Assembly (NCBI RefSeq): GCF_016859285.1
Contig: NC_053402.1
Location: 20,500,556-20,564,555 of the forward strand
Direction of reading: 5' to 3'
DNA from: Xiphias gladius
Lineage: Eukaryota; Chordata; Actinopteri; Istiophoriformes; Xiphiidae
DNA: 64,000 nt
Below the pieces are notes generated by a model. The model ran no database searches, was not told the DNA's origin, and saw only the letters and a program-made list of their open reading frames with translations. This document shows positions 50,117-62,034 of the stretch, piece by piece (within the stretch, counting starts at the first letter, position 1; every line of letters begins with the position of its first letter). The position numbers were made by a program, and so were the translations under genes.

Positions 50117-51659
50117 GAATGAGGTACATAAGTATTTAAACAGTGAAACAATTTTTGTAATTTTGCCTCCGTACACCAACACAATGAATTTGAAACTAAC
50201 CCATCAAGATGTGATTGAAGTGTAGAGTTTCAGCTTTAATTCAAGGAGTTTAACAAAAATATCCAATTAACTGTTTAGGAATTACAGCCATTTTTATACA
50301 TAGTCCCTCATTTTAAGAGGCTGAAAAGTAATTGGACAATTAATCAGTTTCATGGCCAGGCCTGTTTCCTTGTTATTTAATGACAAATTAAGCAGTTAAA
50401 GGTCTGGAGTTGATTCCAAGTGTTGAATTTGCATTTGGTAGCTGTTCATGGGAACTCTCAATATGTGGTCCAAAGAGGTGTCGATACAACGGAAAGAGGC
50501 CATCATTATCAGACAGATGGCAGAAAACTTTGGGATTGACCAAATCAACAATGTGGTAGATTCTTAAAAAGGAGGAGTGGCAAGCTCAGCAACACCAAAA
50601 GGCCTGGAAGACCAGGGAAAACAACAAAAGTGGATGATCGCAGAATTCTTTTTTTGGTGGAGAAAATCCCTTCCAGCATCTAGCCGGGTAAAGAACACTC
50701 TCTGGGAGGCAGGCATTTCATTGTCAAAGTCTACAATCAAGAGAGGCCTTCATGAATGTAAATACAGAGGGTTTACCACAAGGTGCAAACCACTGGTAAC
50801 ACTCAAGAACAGATTAAGCCAGATTAGACTTTGCCAGAAAACATCTAAAAAAGCCTCCCCAGTTCTGGAAAAAGATTCTTTTGACAGATGAAACCAAGAT
50901 TAACTTGTACCAGAATGTGCGGAAGAGAAGAGTATGGAAAAGGAAAGGAACAGCTCATGATCCAAAGCATACCGCATCATGTGTCAAACATGGTAGAGGC
51001 ACTGTTATGGCATGGGCATGTATGGCTGCCAATGGGACTGGGTCACTGGTGTTTACTGATGATGTGACTGGTGATATAAGTAGCAGGATGTATTCTGAAG
51101 TGTACAGGGCTATATTATCTGCTCAGATTTAGCCAAATGCTGTGCAGCTGATAGGATGTGGCCTCACGGTACAGATGGATAATAACCCCGAACATACTGC
51201 GAAAGCAACCCAAGAGGTTCTCAAGGCAAAGAAAAGGAATATTCCCCAATGGCCAATTCAGTCACCTGGCCTCAACCCATATGAACATGCTTTTCACGCA
51301 ATGAATACAAAACAGAAAGCCCCACAAACAAGCAGCAACTGAAGGCAGCTGCAGTAAAGGCTTGGCAAAGCAGCTCAGGAGAGGAAACTCCTGGCATTTG
51401 GTGATGTCCATGGGTTGCAGACTTCACGCTGTAATTATGTTGGTTTGTCCAATTACTTTTGAGCCTCTGAAAAAGAGGGACTATGTATAAAAAATGGCTG
51501 TATGCTTCCTAAATGGTTGATGTGATATATTTTTTAAACCCCTCGAATAAAAGCTGAAAGTCTACGCTTTAATCACATTTTGATGGCTTTGCTTCAAATC
51601 CATTGTGGTGGTGTATAGAGGGAAAATTGTCACTGTCCAAATACTTATGTATATAACTG
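50117..51659 (+). mobile_element. Decayed Tc1-like DNA transposon, near full length
   Basis: The 1543-bp element lies between TA dinucleotides at 50115-50116 and 51660-51661, the target duplication of Tc1/mariner elements. Inverted ends share TACATAAGTATTT followed by an ACAGTGA phrase (left from 50125; right, reverse complement, ending at 51651). Longer inner end regions also correspond: TGAAGTGTAGAGTTTCAGCT on the left against AGCTGAAAGTCTACGCTTTA on the right. The outermost eight bases of the left end have diverged. The interior carries a broken transposase. Confidence 0.88.
50449..51470 (+). pseudogene. Tc1-like transposase pseudogene
   Basis: The frame is broken by several frameshifts and by stops (for example a TAG at 51130-51132), so no product can be made. 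Still legible are helix-turn-helix type DNA-binding sequence (SSRVKNTLWEAGISLSKSTI), the first catalytic aspartate in TDETKI (about 50885), the second in QMDNNPEHTA (about 51170-51200), and the third acidic residue in LNPYEHAF (about 51275-51298). The DDE set is therefore recognisable but spread over different frames. Confidence 0.88.
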
Positions 51660-51661
51660 TA

Positions 51662-52610
51662 TACTCTCCACTTCCACCTGTGTAGTTTCCTCCTGTTTTC
51701 AAGAGGCAGTTCTCTTTGCATTCTAACTGTATTTCCCTGTCCACTTATCATTCCTGATTATATTGGCTCTACGTTGCATTCCTCCCAACATTTCCAGTTT
51801 AATTGAATTGAATCACATGTGATTTAAGGGATCACTCCCCTCTTGATGTCTTATCACTGGACTGAAGAGCTGAGAAATTGCTTCCTCCTTAGATACTGCA
51901 CCAAATCTTTAAGCAATTTCTTGCTTTCCAAAACCCAAAGGGGGAGAGTGAGATTATGTGAGAAAGCCGGCCCTTTTTATCTTGGTCGCAGGTAAATTGA
52001 TAGATCTACTCCCGCTGACAAACAATTCATACAGAAGGGTGGAGTGGATTGCCCTCTCGCGCAGATGCGACAATTAGACTGAATTAACACAACAAGGAAA
52101 GTTAACCTGAGCGTGGAGTTTTAGTAATAAAGATATTTCTAAAGGGCAGATAGGAGAGAAAAAAAACAACAAGATTTTCCTGACTGAGTAGACTACATTT
52201 TGTGAAAGGTCAAGGGCTCGGAAGACATAAAACTAAGTGGAAAATGCAAAAGCAGTTGTTCTAAACTATCAAAATATCAAAATTAGCAAGTTAGCCTAGC
52301 GTGGCATTTCATGTTCAACTTAACAACATTACCCAATGTTCAATGTTTGTGCAAGTGAGGTAGTTAGAGACTGCTGACATTTTAGGATGTCATAAATCAT
52401 AAATGAATAAAATTAGTTGACTTTTCTTATTTTTTTTAAACCAGAATTCCTCCTTTGTCATCTAAATATGCCAAGAAAATAGAGATTTACCTCAAAGTAA
52501 ATGTAATATCTGCCTCAGGAGTAGGTCTCTCTCTCTGCAGATATTTGTATAGCTACAACTACTCTGTCAAGTAAGAAAAAGAAACTGTTGAAAATGTGTC
52601 TAATGTGTGT
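51662..52610. other. Gene-poor stretch, nothing recognised
   Basis: No coding or repeat assignment. The part at 51950-52110 is less AT-rich, with TTTTTATCTTGGTCGCAGG and CAATTAGACTGAATTAAC, and could be a conserved non-coding element. This is only an impression. Confidence 0.35.
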
Positions 52611-52869
<259 letters not shown>

Positions 52870-53207
52870 CCTTCTTGGAAAAGTCAGGTTACATTGTTGT
52901 GTAATGGCGCTGGCGGATATTTCCAGTCAGCTGTGACCGACTGAGTCTGATGAGGATTAATGTACACAATGACCTCAGTGTTTTGTAAAATGATCCAAAT
53001 CAATTATTATCCTATGACTTCGGTGGTGCTCTGATTTAACAGGCTGTCAGACGTCCTGATCAACCATGTAGGGTCAGTTAGTCCTGTGTAGAAGACATGC
53101 TGTCATCATAAACACTCCCAGATTTTTCATCAGATTCTATTATTGGACAGACCAGGCTTCATTATATTGCTCTGCTCTTGGTTGACTGCCCGGGTTTCAT
53201 CCAAAAC

Positions 53208-54451
53208 CAGGGGCGGATCTACTTGGGCAGATCAGAAAGGTGCCTGCCGCTCCGGAAGCTTTTTGTGCAGCATTCTCCTGATCCTGGCCGCACACAAAAA
53301 CTGCTGATGTTTTTTTTTTTTTTTTTTTTTTCTTTTCTTTTCTTTTTTTTCTTTTTCCTGCCAAATGTGTGTGTAGGGTTATCAACTTCCAATAGTAAAA
53401 ATACAGTATGGCAGCAGTGGCAGGGTTGTTTTGTTGAAGCGTGTTTTGTTTAGCAATAATAACTAGTGTTCGATTGTGTAAGGGATGGATTAAATCTGGC
53501 TAAACACAAATTTCCTGCAGATATCAAAATCTCTGAAACTGCACATGCTGCAGACAAACATCAGATCAGTCATGCAAGTACAACATACAAAAGCGCCCAG
53601 TTTAAAAAGCACTTAAATCGCTCACTCCAAGTCCCAAACATGAAGCCCTAGTTGTGAGCAATGAAGTGAGACTTCATTCAGAGGTCAGTACCTGAGAATT
53701 TACACTTTTACCACATTTTTAAAGTTAACTTCAGGGAAACGGACTTTCGACGTTTAATCAGAATTACCGGATAAACACCGGATGTCGTGGATCGTTGGCA
53801 ACACTACACGTGTGACTACACTGAGCAGAAGTGACACAACTGGTGAACATCGTCTATATATGTGTATCTACCTAGGAGCCAATTTAAACCCTTAAAGAAA
53901 GCTTGCATTAACATAATTACTGATCAATTTGAATCTTATTTAAGAAAATCTTGTTGGGAAACATTGAGGGGTATGCAGGAGGTTGAAACAGCCAGTAAGT
54001 GAAGAATGACACACATTGATTCAAACTTTCCACAACATTCAGAATCAGCATCAGAAAAATTTTAATCACCCCCCAGGGAAATTGCTTTGTTGCAATTGCA
54101 CAACACAGTTAGGAAAATGTAAGTAAGTAAGTTGTACACCATTACTAATAATGACAACTAACAAAGAAAAAAGTAGTTAAGTCACTCTGAATCTTAAAAA
54201 TAACACGTTAAAAAACACAATTTAACTCATATAATTTGATCTCTTATGGCCACATTTTAGGCTAAGTGCTGGGCCACCTTTAGATATTTCTATTCAATGC
54301 CATGTCATGTGCCACAAAAATGTTGTGTTTGTCAGTTAAAATCTCTTCATTTCGGGGTTTTTCCAAACAAATATTGATATATGTGATTGTTTGCGATTCA
54401 CTCAGCATATCTGTCTGCCACCCCATGAATATCTCTCTAGATCCGCCCCTG
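53208..54451. mobile_element. Non-autonomous hAT-like transposon, 1244 bp
   Basis: The left end CAGGGGCGGATCTA and the right end TAGATCCGCCCCTG are perfect 14-base inverted repeats starting with the CAGG typical of hAT elements. The flanks TCCAAAAC (53200-53207) and TCAAAAAC (54452-54459) match at seven of eight positions, fitting the 8-bp hAT target duplication. The interior has no transposase and contains an internal T-rich run. Confidence 0.85.
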
Positions 54452-54459
54452 TCAAAAAC

Positions 54460-55672
54460 CAACCACGAAGCTCGGTTGTAGTGATAGGCTTCTTGACAAG
54501 ATGCCCGGATGGAAGCGATGTGTGTACCAAAACCTCGCTCCGCGGTGCTGATGAAATTCACTTTGTGGTCTATTGATCTGGCCTGCGGTTTGATTGATGC
54601 TGTCTTTAAAAATTCATTAGTTTGAGGCATGGGGGAGCTGCAGGGCGGCAGGCAATCCTGTAGGGCACATTTGTCTGTGTTTACAAAACCAGGAACATTC
54701 AGTTAGCAGCAAGAAAAGAGGCCTGACAGGGCCACCCAGGGCCCAATGAGTCATGCCGTACCAGACGCACACACTGTCCCACAAGGTGAGAAAAGAAGCT
54801 AATATTTAGCACGTTCTCATGCACCTACATATCTATCTGTGGCAATTATTGATTGCTTGGTGTGAAGCACCTCATCCCCTCCTGTGTGCTTGGCTGTAAC
54901 AGGACCTCTTGTTCTGCAGCAGCGGCACCACAAATCCTTCACCCTAACAGATGTAAAATACACACACTTCATTTAGAGGTTGTGGTTTTTCAATTATTTT
55001 GCCGGGTCCAGAGTCATAAATCAGCCGTAGGGGGATTTTATGGGATGTTAATAATAATGTATGATGCCCCAAATGTCACTGTTTATATGTAACATATGTA
55101 TATACTCAAATAATCCCAGGATCTGCATAAAAAGGGGAAAATCATCAGTAATGCCAACCACGCACCATGAAAGCAAAAGTTTTATCTTTTACCTTAACTT
55201 TGTTATGGCAAAACTTGTCTAATTAGCTCTGGGATGTGACTAACACTCTCACAGGCTACTGAGCAGAAGACCTTTCTTTAGCCTGCATCTTTTCACACTT
55301 GTTTATAAGGCACCAAGAAGCAAGATTTGGAAACAGTGGTGATTGCTGCCACAGAATTTTTGTCTCTTGCTTTTTCCTCACTTAGTACTGTTGTTACCAC
55401 ACCTACGTTTCTTCACAAAAAAAGAGCACTGAGGTCTTCTCAATCTTAAAACATCATAACAACACAGCGCTGGTTAGCAATGTTTGGCCACTGCAAAGGC
55501 CCAGAGGGTCACGTGAATAATAATAGATTAGTTAAGATAAACTGCCAAGTTTTAATAGTTATCAAAGCCGTTTTTTCAACTTCAGTTGAGACATGCTAGA
55601 TCTCGTCACTCCTATATTTAGCAAACCTGCTGATCTACCAATTTAAAATCATTGAACCACTTAATATCTTGT
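54460..55672. other. Gene-poor stretch, nothing recognised
   Basis: AT-rich DNA without a supported gene, element boundary or RNA. Short open frames show no family resemblance. Confidence 0.5.
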
Positions 55673-56391
55673 TTAAAGTGGCAATCTCGAAGATTTTCAA
55701 TTAAATAAATGTCTGTTAACTCACTATCTGTCGCCGAATGAGGTAACACAATGGTGACTGAGTCTGTGGCCCACTGACGAAAGTACTGCAATATTTATAC
55801 ATTTGCAGTATTATGAACTGGGTGTCTGAGGGGACTTTCCCAGAAAAAATGTTGTATTAATTACTTCTAATGTAAACTGAACATTTCCTACGGGTGCAGC
55901 TTCACATTAAAAGCATTTAACTGGCAAAACACGAGATTGCTTTTGTTATAGTTTGTTAAAGTAGTCACAAGAAATGTAATGTGTTTGTCAGTGAGCGTAG
56001 CACTGACTGCTATGGTTCATCAAAAATGTATCTACAAAAACAAGCCAACCGTGATTTTCAGCTTCTTTTGGACAATGGACCAGTTTGAAATATTGCAGGG
56101 AGTAATGGAAGAAGAAGGAGCAGCCACAGTGAGCTGTTGGATGAAGAGCTGCAGGCGACAGGCTGAACACCTCCAACTTCTCATTGAGGTAACCAACTCC
56201 TTTCACTGTGCCCCGCTGTTCGCAGACTCATTCTGCGTGCAGCATAAAATCAGATCACGGTTGCTAAGAGAATGTTGGAAAAGGGCCACAGAACTCTGTG
56301 ACCTGTAGTATCAAACTGCATTGGCTGTTACCGGTAACTACAGGTGTTGCCAAATCAACCAGGACTGAAATCTTCCAGATTGCCACTTTAA
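55673..56391. mobile_element. piggyBac-like non-autonomous element with TTAA ends
   Basis: TTAA at 55673-55676 and at 56388-56391 flank a 711-bp core. Its ends are AGTGGCAATCTCGAAGATTT on the left and, reverse-complemented, AGTGGCAATCTGGAAGATTT on the right: 19 of 20 positions agree. TTAA target duplication is the hallmark of piggyBac transposition. No transposase is present; an open frame of about 109 codons inside has no recognised motif. Confidence 0.75.
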
Positions 56392-58440
56392 TGCTACTAA
56401 ACTGATCTGTGAATTTAACAGTTTTTTCCTGTTTTATAACTGTATTGTCAAAAAGATTAATAAATTCAATTGTTTGTTTTAATTATTCATTTTTGAATTG
56501 ATTCATTTGTTGTTTTATTTTGTAATTCTAAAATGAATCCATTATGTACTGTCAAGTTTCATCACCCTTTCATGGATTGATTCACCATTTGCACGCTTCT
56601 CTATAACAGGTTGCACATAGGTATGAATATGAATTGCCAACATGGAGCGTTTCCCCCGAATGCTGGAGGAAGCATTAGACTTCATAACCCTGAAGGGGAG
56701 GACACAAAATGAGTTGAAACCTACTAAAAACTAGAACCACTGAGGTCTCGCACCAAATGAAGAGTTAATGCATGCTGTGGAAAATACCCCGACTTGATAA
56801 GCGGGGCTAGTTGTTAATTATAGCTGTGTTCTTCAATGAGTGCTGATTGGTGGCAGGTCCATTCAGTGCTTAATGGTGAATAGTGGGTCAGCAAGATAGA
56901 GCTCTTATATTGATGACAAGTAGGGAGGGAGGGGGGGGGTGAATGAAGAAGAGCCTTAATAGCGGCGAGGGAGGAAGAAATTAATGCCATCAGAGAGAAT
57001 AAAGAGGAGTGAAACAGGCGGAGAGGAGTAGAATGGGAAGGAAAGACCTTCGTCAGCCTAATCATCCTGCTGCTGTAATTGCACTTGTAGCCAGTATCAC
57101 ATAGAAAACCCACACCCACTCAGGTACCGCCACAGACAAATGCCCACAACACTCTGACTTCCACTTGAAAGCAGAGACTGCACAGAAGGCGATCCCCGCA
57201 GTCTGCACTCGCTGCTCCCCCGCAGTGGATTCCGGGTCAGGCTGTACTCACCAGCAAAGCAGAAGGAAAGCCTCGGCTGCCAGGACCAAAAAACACTACA
57301 GAGCTGCTGGCGTTTTGAAGCAGGGAAATGAGAATTTGCCTCTGCCGGAGCTTGCGTCACCCCTGCTCCTCGCTCACTCCCACGTTAGAGTGGGGAAGAG
57401 TTGAGAGACACCGCACCACTCGGGCTTTGTCAGCGCAGACCAGAGCCCACGCTTTGTTCTCCGTTTGTGTGTGGATGTATGAGTGATAGTCATTTCTAAA
57501 GCAGAGTTATAACATGGGGGATGTGTAGTTATTTCTTTGAATGTTGCTCAGCTGACATACTATATTGTAAAATGTGTGCTTGTTCAAGTGATGAATATGC
57601 CTGCTTGTGCATACATTATGCATGAGAAGTCGCTCCCGGCAACATCATCACAGTGCCGTTTTTCGTCCTCATGACTCAGTTGAATGAAATAGCACCTCTG
57701 GGTTCAACTTGTTCACAATAGGCTTGTGTGAGAACATAGGTCAGTAATAACTTCTTTCTTCTACAAATAGGAACCTGCATATCATATTCTCAAAGGTAAC
57801 ACAGGCGTCCTCGGGGGGGGTGGATATGTCTGTATTGTTTACATGCATTAGTACTGATTTGTTGTTTGTGGAGGGGCCAGGATCTGTGGCAGTGTCATCT
57901 TGCACAGGTCTAGTTTGCAATAATGAGATCTGAGAACGACTCCAGTCTTGACTGTAATCTAACTTTATGCCGCTGTGAGCACCGATTCATTTTCCTGTCA
58001 TGGTAATTAGATATACAACCAGGCATTTGCAGGCTTGAGACATCTTTTATAGTCATAGCTGCCTTCTGTCTTATCTGAACTGATCATCATCTGACAGATT
58101 ACAAGACATGCCAAATGTTTAAAAGGATAAATGAACACCTTCGAGGGCTTTTGGCACTTTTTTGAGTACTGATATTAAACACCGTTTGAACAAGTTTTCA
58201 GAAGAAGAACTACTGAGATTCTTTACTTAAACCTTCCCTGTGGAGTTTTACATCACTAGCAGGGCTATGGAGCTGTTTTGGTAGGAGTGGATTTTGTTTA
58301 TCTCATGCACGTGTGCATGGACACGGGTGACGTGATACACGGTGCCACCGGTTGTTCTACTCTGTTCCACTGATCAACAGATGGCGGTAACAAGCCAAGA
58401 CTTGTATTAGCAATGTGGCAGCACAGGCAGGAAAGAAGTA
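56392..58440. other. Gene-poor stretch, nothing recognised
   Basis: No supported gene. Includes G-runs near 56930-56940 and 57814-57821. The part at 58270-58400 (containing GATCAACAGATGGCGGTAAC) resembles a frequent fish interspersed phrase, but no boundary is visible. Confidence 0.45.
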
Positions 58441-58554
58441 GACTGCAAGCTAGTAGACACGGATGTGAACAGTGATGGATTTAAAATATTTGCTCTGCAA
58501 ATGTTTCACGAGGAAGGAAATGCATTCAGCGTGTTTGTTAGACGTCAGGGATTC

Positions 58555-58640
58555 ACACAATGTGTTTTGGTGGGTAACAATGAATGTTAACGTAACTTTT
58601 GTTTGTTTACAAGAAAACTCCAGGGAACCTGTAACGAGAA
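58555..58640. repeat. Repeated segment E, copy 1
   Basis: GTTTTGGTGGGTAACAATGA, ATGTTAACGTAACTTTTGTTT and AAGAAAACTCCA-type phrases (each cited in part) correspond to the segment at 59910-59985. The two copies are in the same orientation, about 1.35 kb apart. Confidence 0.55.
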
Positions 58641-59144
58641 ATTGAAAGGACTGATTAGGTATATACAGTGCACCCTTGGTGTTTGTTTGCCTTATGGTTA
58701 AAACTGTAACGGCAAGTTCAAACAAAAAATGAAGAAATTTGATTTTCATTACTGACACTGTTTAACCCTGTCTCTATACAACTAAACTGCAACAGCAGAT
58801 AAGTTTTTTGTACAAAATGCAGCTGCGACAGGATTACGTTTTTTATTAACGTAATGAGGATGTATTGTTAAATTACGTATTTGGCAAGTTGCAAATACGT
58901 TGATACTGAAAGTATCATCAGTAAAATGTTCACAGACAATGTATTTGCCAAAATGTCCAATCTGGCAGTACAATATCTTTTTGTAGTGGATGTGGTACTG
59001 ATTGTATTGACTGTGTTTTTATATACCGCATTGTTAAACTTTTTTATAGTTATGTATAGTCAGCATTTGGTTAAGGTCAGGGAAAGATTATGGTCTGGAT
59101 TAATACAGAAAAAAGTTCACATTGACTTTAGACACATGTTTATT

Positions 59145-59215
59145 CACATTTAACCAAAACCACGATCTGTCCATAAGCTTAACGTTCTTGTTGCCTAAAC
59201 CTAACCTCCTCATGG
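59145..59215. repeat. Interspersed CCTAAACCTAACC-type repeat
   Basis: TTTAACCAAAACCACGATCT, AAGCTTAACGTTCTTGTTGC and CCTAAACCTAACC form a chain that I know as frequent in percomorph genomes. It is not a telomere array, since the units are irregular and few. Confidence 0.45.
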
Positions 59216-59909
59216 ACAAGATGGGACAGGATGTGAACCCCGTGCTCTGGTGTGACGGTCGTGTGCTTCGAATGCCTGCCATCCACCCCAGGCACCCCTC
59301 CGCTTCCTTCATTCAAAAAATGTGTTGCCTCTGAGCATAATCCATCCAGTGATTACGTTTCGTACTCAACATATATGCAGTTACTGTTTAGTTGTATAGA
59401 AATAGGTAATTCAGGAGTGGGGGACATCTCAAATCAATCACTGTACACTTCCAACACTGTACTGGCTTGTTAAAAAAGGGGGAACAGAGCTATGACATGC
59501 TCCAGTCAGTGCAGCACCATGGAAGTCAACAGCGTGAGGGAAGTGCCCCCGAAGAGAGTCAAACTCGATAAAGCATCGCAGTCGGGTGATTCTGCACACT
59601 CTGATGAGCATGGCGAGATACGCAGAGGCTCAATGAGTAGACACCGTTTCTTCAAAAATGTCCCTAAATGTCTTTAGAAGAATATATGGTTAGAAGAGCG
59701 AGGCTAACTCAGAAACTTCAGAGGCGAATATCTCTCCACTGCTGCCAATGAGTCTGTTCAATGAGTCTGTGTCACAGAAGCCATGGACTGCACCTCTCCA
59801 CATTAAGTTTTTGTTTTGGAGCATATTTTAACCGAAAATATCAGAAAGAAATATTTAATATTCTAGCTTTAATTATTTTTAAAAAAATAGCTTTGCAAAG
59901 GTATTATAC

Positions 59910-59985
59910 AATACATTTTGGTGAGAAACATTGAATGTAAACATATCTTTTGTTTATCAGAAAACTTCACAGAGCACCCTTCATT
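59910..59985. repeat. Repeated segment E, copy 2
   Basis: ATTTTGGTGAGAAACATTGA, ATGTAAACATATCTTTTGTTT and AGAAAACTTCACAG-type phrases (each cited in part) mirror the copy at 58555-58640. Confidence 0.55.
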
Positions 59986-60184
59986 AATTAATCCTGGATT
60001 AATTAGTATTCATGCATTAGGATGTAAGCAGTACTTATTATACCGTATATGTACATCATCCAGCCCAAATCAGTTAACATTAAAACCAGTTACATTAAAA
60101 CCGGTAACTTGTTTTAATTTTGTGGCTGATCAGTGTGGGTTCGTCACTACGAGTGACCCCTTTCAAATTGATATCTGATGTGTT

Positions 60185-61495
60185 GTTACTCTAAAAATAT
60201 AGACCATGAATGGTCAAAATTAACTATCTTGGTTTAACACATTACGGCAAAGCATTTTGTAAACTTTAGGCAGTTGTTCCATAGAGAGTTTAGAACATCT
60301 GTGTGTCTGTGTTGCGTGTGTCTGTGCATGTCAACGTCTGTGTTGAGTATATGCTTTTGTTTTTGTATGGTCGGGTCTGAGATTCAGTGAGGAGGATTGT
60401 GAAAATGAAACCTCAGAGTGCACTTCAGACAGAGGTGTTGCTGGCAGAGGACAGAGGTGGGTCGGCTGCCGGATGACGTGCCCTGATAAATCACATCTGT
60501 TCTGGAGACGCGAGCCTGATGCCTGAACTGAAGCGTGACCAAGTGATGGGGGAAGAAGAGCTGATCAAAAGAGGAGAGAAGAGAGGCGGAAAATCAAAAC
60601 TTAGACTCCTAGCTCCTTCTCCTCATCCTCTCTTCCTCATTTCTCAGTCTCTTTGTGTTCTTTTGTCTCTGTATAGACAGGAAGTGACTGTAGCTACTTT
60701 TAAGGTGTATGCATGAGTAAATTCATCTCTTTATACAGAGTAGAAGCTGAGGTGAACAGATGGAGCATCAGAGAGGGTTATATAACAGCTGTTCTAATAT
60801 TGACTGTCATCCCAATGTTCTGAGTGTAGAATAGTGAAACATGAAAGTAACTCAGGGGTGCTGGGAGTGTGTCTCAGTATGGAGTTGGGTTCAGTTCACC
60901 CTTTCAACTATAGACATGGGGTGAACTTTTAATGACTCAAAATATAATTCATTATACACCTCACCAAGACATCCACAGCAGCAACACGACAGTTTTAGGT
61001 TCAATCTAACACTTATTTGATGATGCTAGGTTGTCGCTCCACAGGGAAACCATTTAATATCATCTGTGAAGACGCCACCAGAGGTTCAGGTAAGGTTTCT
61101 CGGGATGTCATGGTACGCCCCTCCCTTTGTCGTTGCTCTGGATGTGGCAGTGGCTGGTGTTGAAGCCACGGCTTAATTACCATTATTGCAGGGCTCCCCG
61201 GGCCAGAACGCCTAAATGGCTGGAATTACCCGCCTCTGGTGTCACATTAATTGTTAAGCAAACACTTGTATAGAAAGATAATTTAAAAAAAAAAAGAAAA
61301 AAAAAAATCTTTTTGAAAGATAAAGAGAACGGGGGGGTATGGATGCGAGAGGGGGCACTGTGCCCGAGGCTTTGGGAGAGCCGTGAGAGTTAAATGTGCT
61401 TGAACTCTCTAATGGTGCTGCCGTGCATTGAATTTCTAATCAGGCTGCTGACAAAGAACCTGGGCTGTTTGTGCTAACAGGTGAGCCTGTGTGCT
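60185..61495. other. Non-coding stretch with possible conserved elements
   Basis: No gene is supported. Two blocks, about 61150-61265 and 61385-61500, are GC-balanced and contain homeodomain-type cores (GGCTTAATTACC, CATTAATTGTTAAG, GAATTTCTAATCAGGCTGC). They stand out from the AT-rich background and may be conserved enhancers. This rests on composition alone. Confidence 0.35.
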
Positions 61496-61499
61496 TCCT

Positions 61500-61590
61500 G
61501 CTCTATCTTATTTCATTTGTAAATTTTGCACAGGGACAATGCACGCTGATCAACATCACTGTAAATATGTCGGTGTTGTACATGTGATGT
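61500..61590 (+). repeat. Dispersed repeat, family B copy 2
   Basis: Parallels the svil-intron copy at 20261-20345 through GGACAATGCA, ATCAACAT and a TAAATATGTCGGTGT phrase, in the same orientation. Confidence 0.55.
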
Positions 61591-61709
61591 TGAACTAGCT
61601 ATTAAAATAACAATGAGGCAGATATAATATAAAATAAGTACAGGGGAGGCAGGTGAAACAAAAGGCAGCTAAACATTGGATGAAAACCTAAAAAGAGCGA
61701 GACGAGCAA

Positions 61710-62034
61710 TTAAGGCTGCAATTAACAATTATTTTCATTGCCAACTAATTCTCTGATCTGAACTCTTTCGGCCAATCTAATGTCCCATGACCGTTTCGCA
61801 ATTCCCAGTGTGATGCCTTCAAATGTTTTGCTTTTTCCAAAAACCCAAATATATTCAGTTTACAATGATATGAAGCAAAGGAAAGTAGCAAATCCTCAGA
61901 TTGGAGATGTAGAAACGTGAGATTGGTTGCCTTTTCTGCTACTTTCAACGATTAGTCAGTTATCAAGATAGTTGCAGATTCATTTTCTGTTAATCAAATA
62001 ATTGACCAGTTGACTAATGGTTTCAGACCTACAA
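61710..62034 (+). mobile_element. MITE-like family C, near full-length copy, about 325 bp
   Basis: It starts TTAAGGCTGCAATTAACAAT and ends GACTAATGGTTTCAGACCTA, giving imperfect inverted ends. The centre contains CCCAAATATATTCAGTTTAC. Copies in the opposite orientation lie at 35105-35485 and 43533-43825. I recognise the TTAGGGCTGCAAC-type end as one of the commonest repeats in percomorph fishes. It has no coding capacity. Confidence 0.7.

Noticed and set aside
59145..59215. Interstitial telomere-like array
   Set aside because: CCTAAACCTAACC units are few and irregular. They belong to a dispersed repeat.
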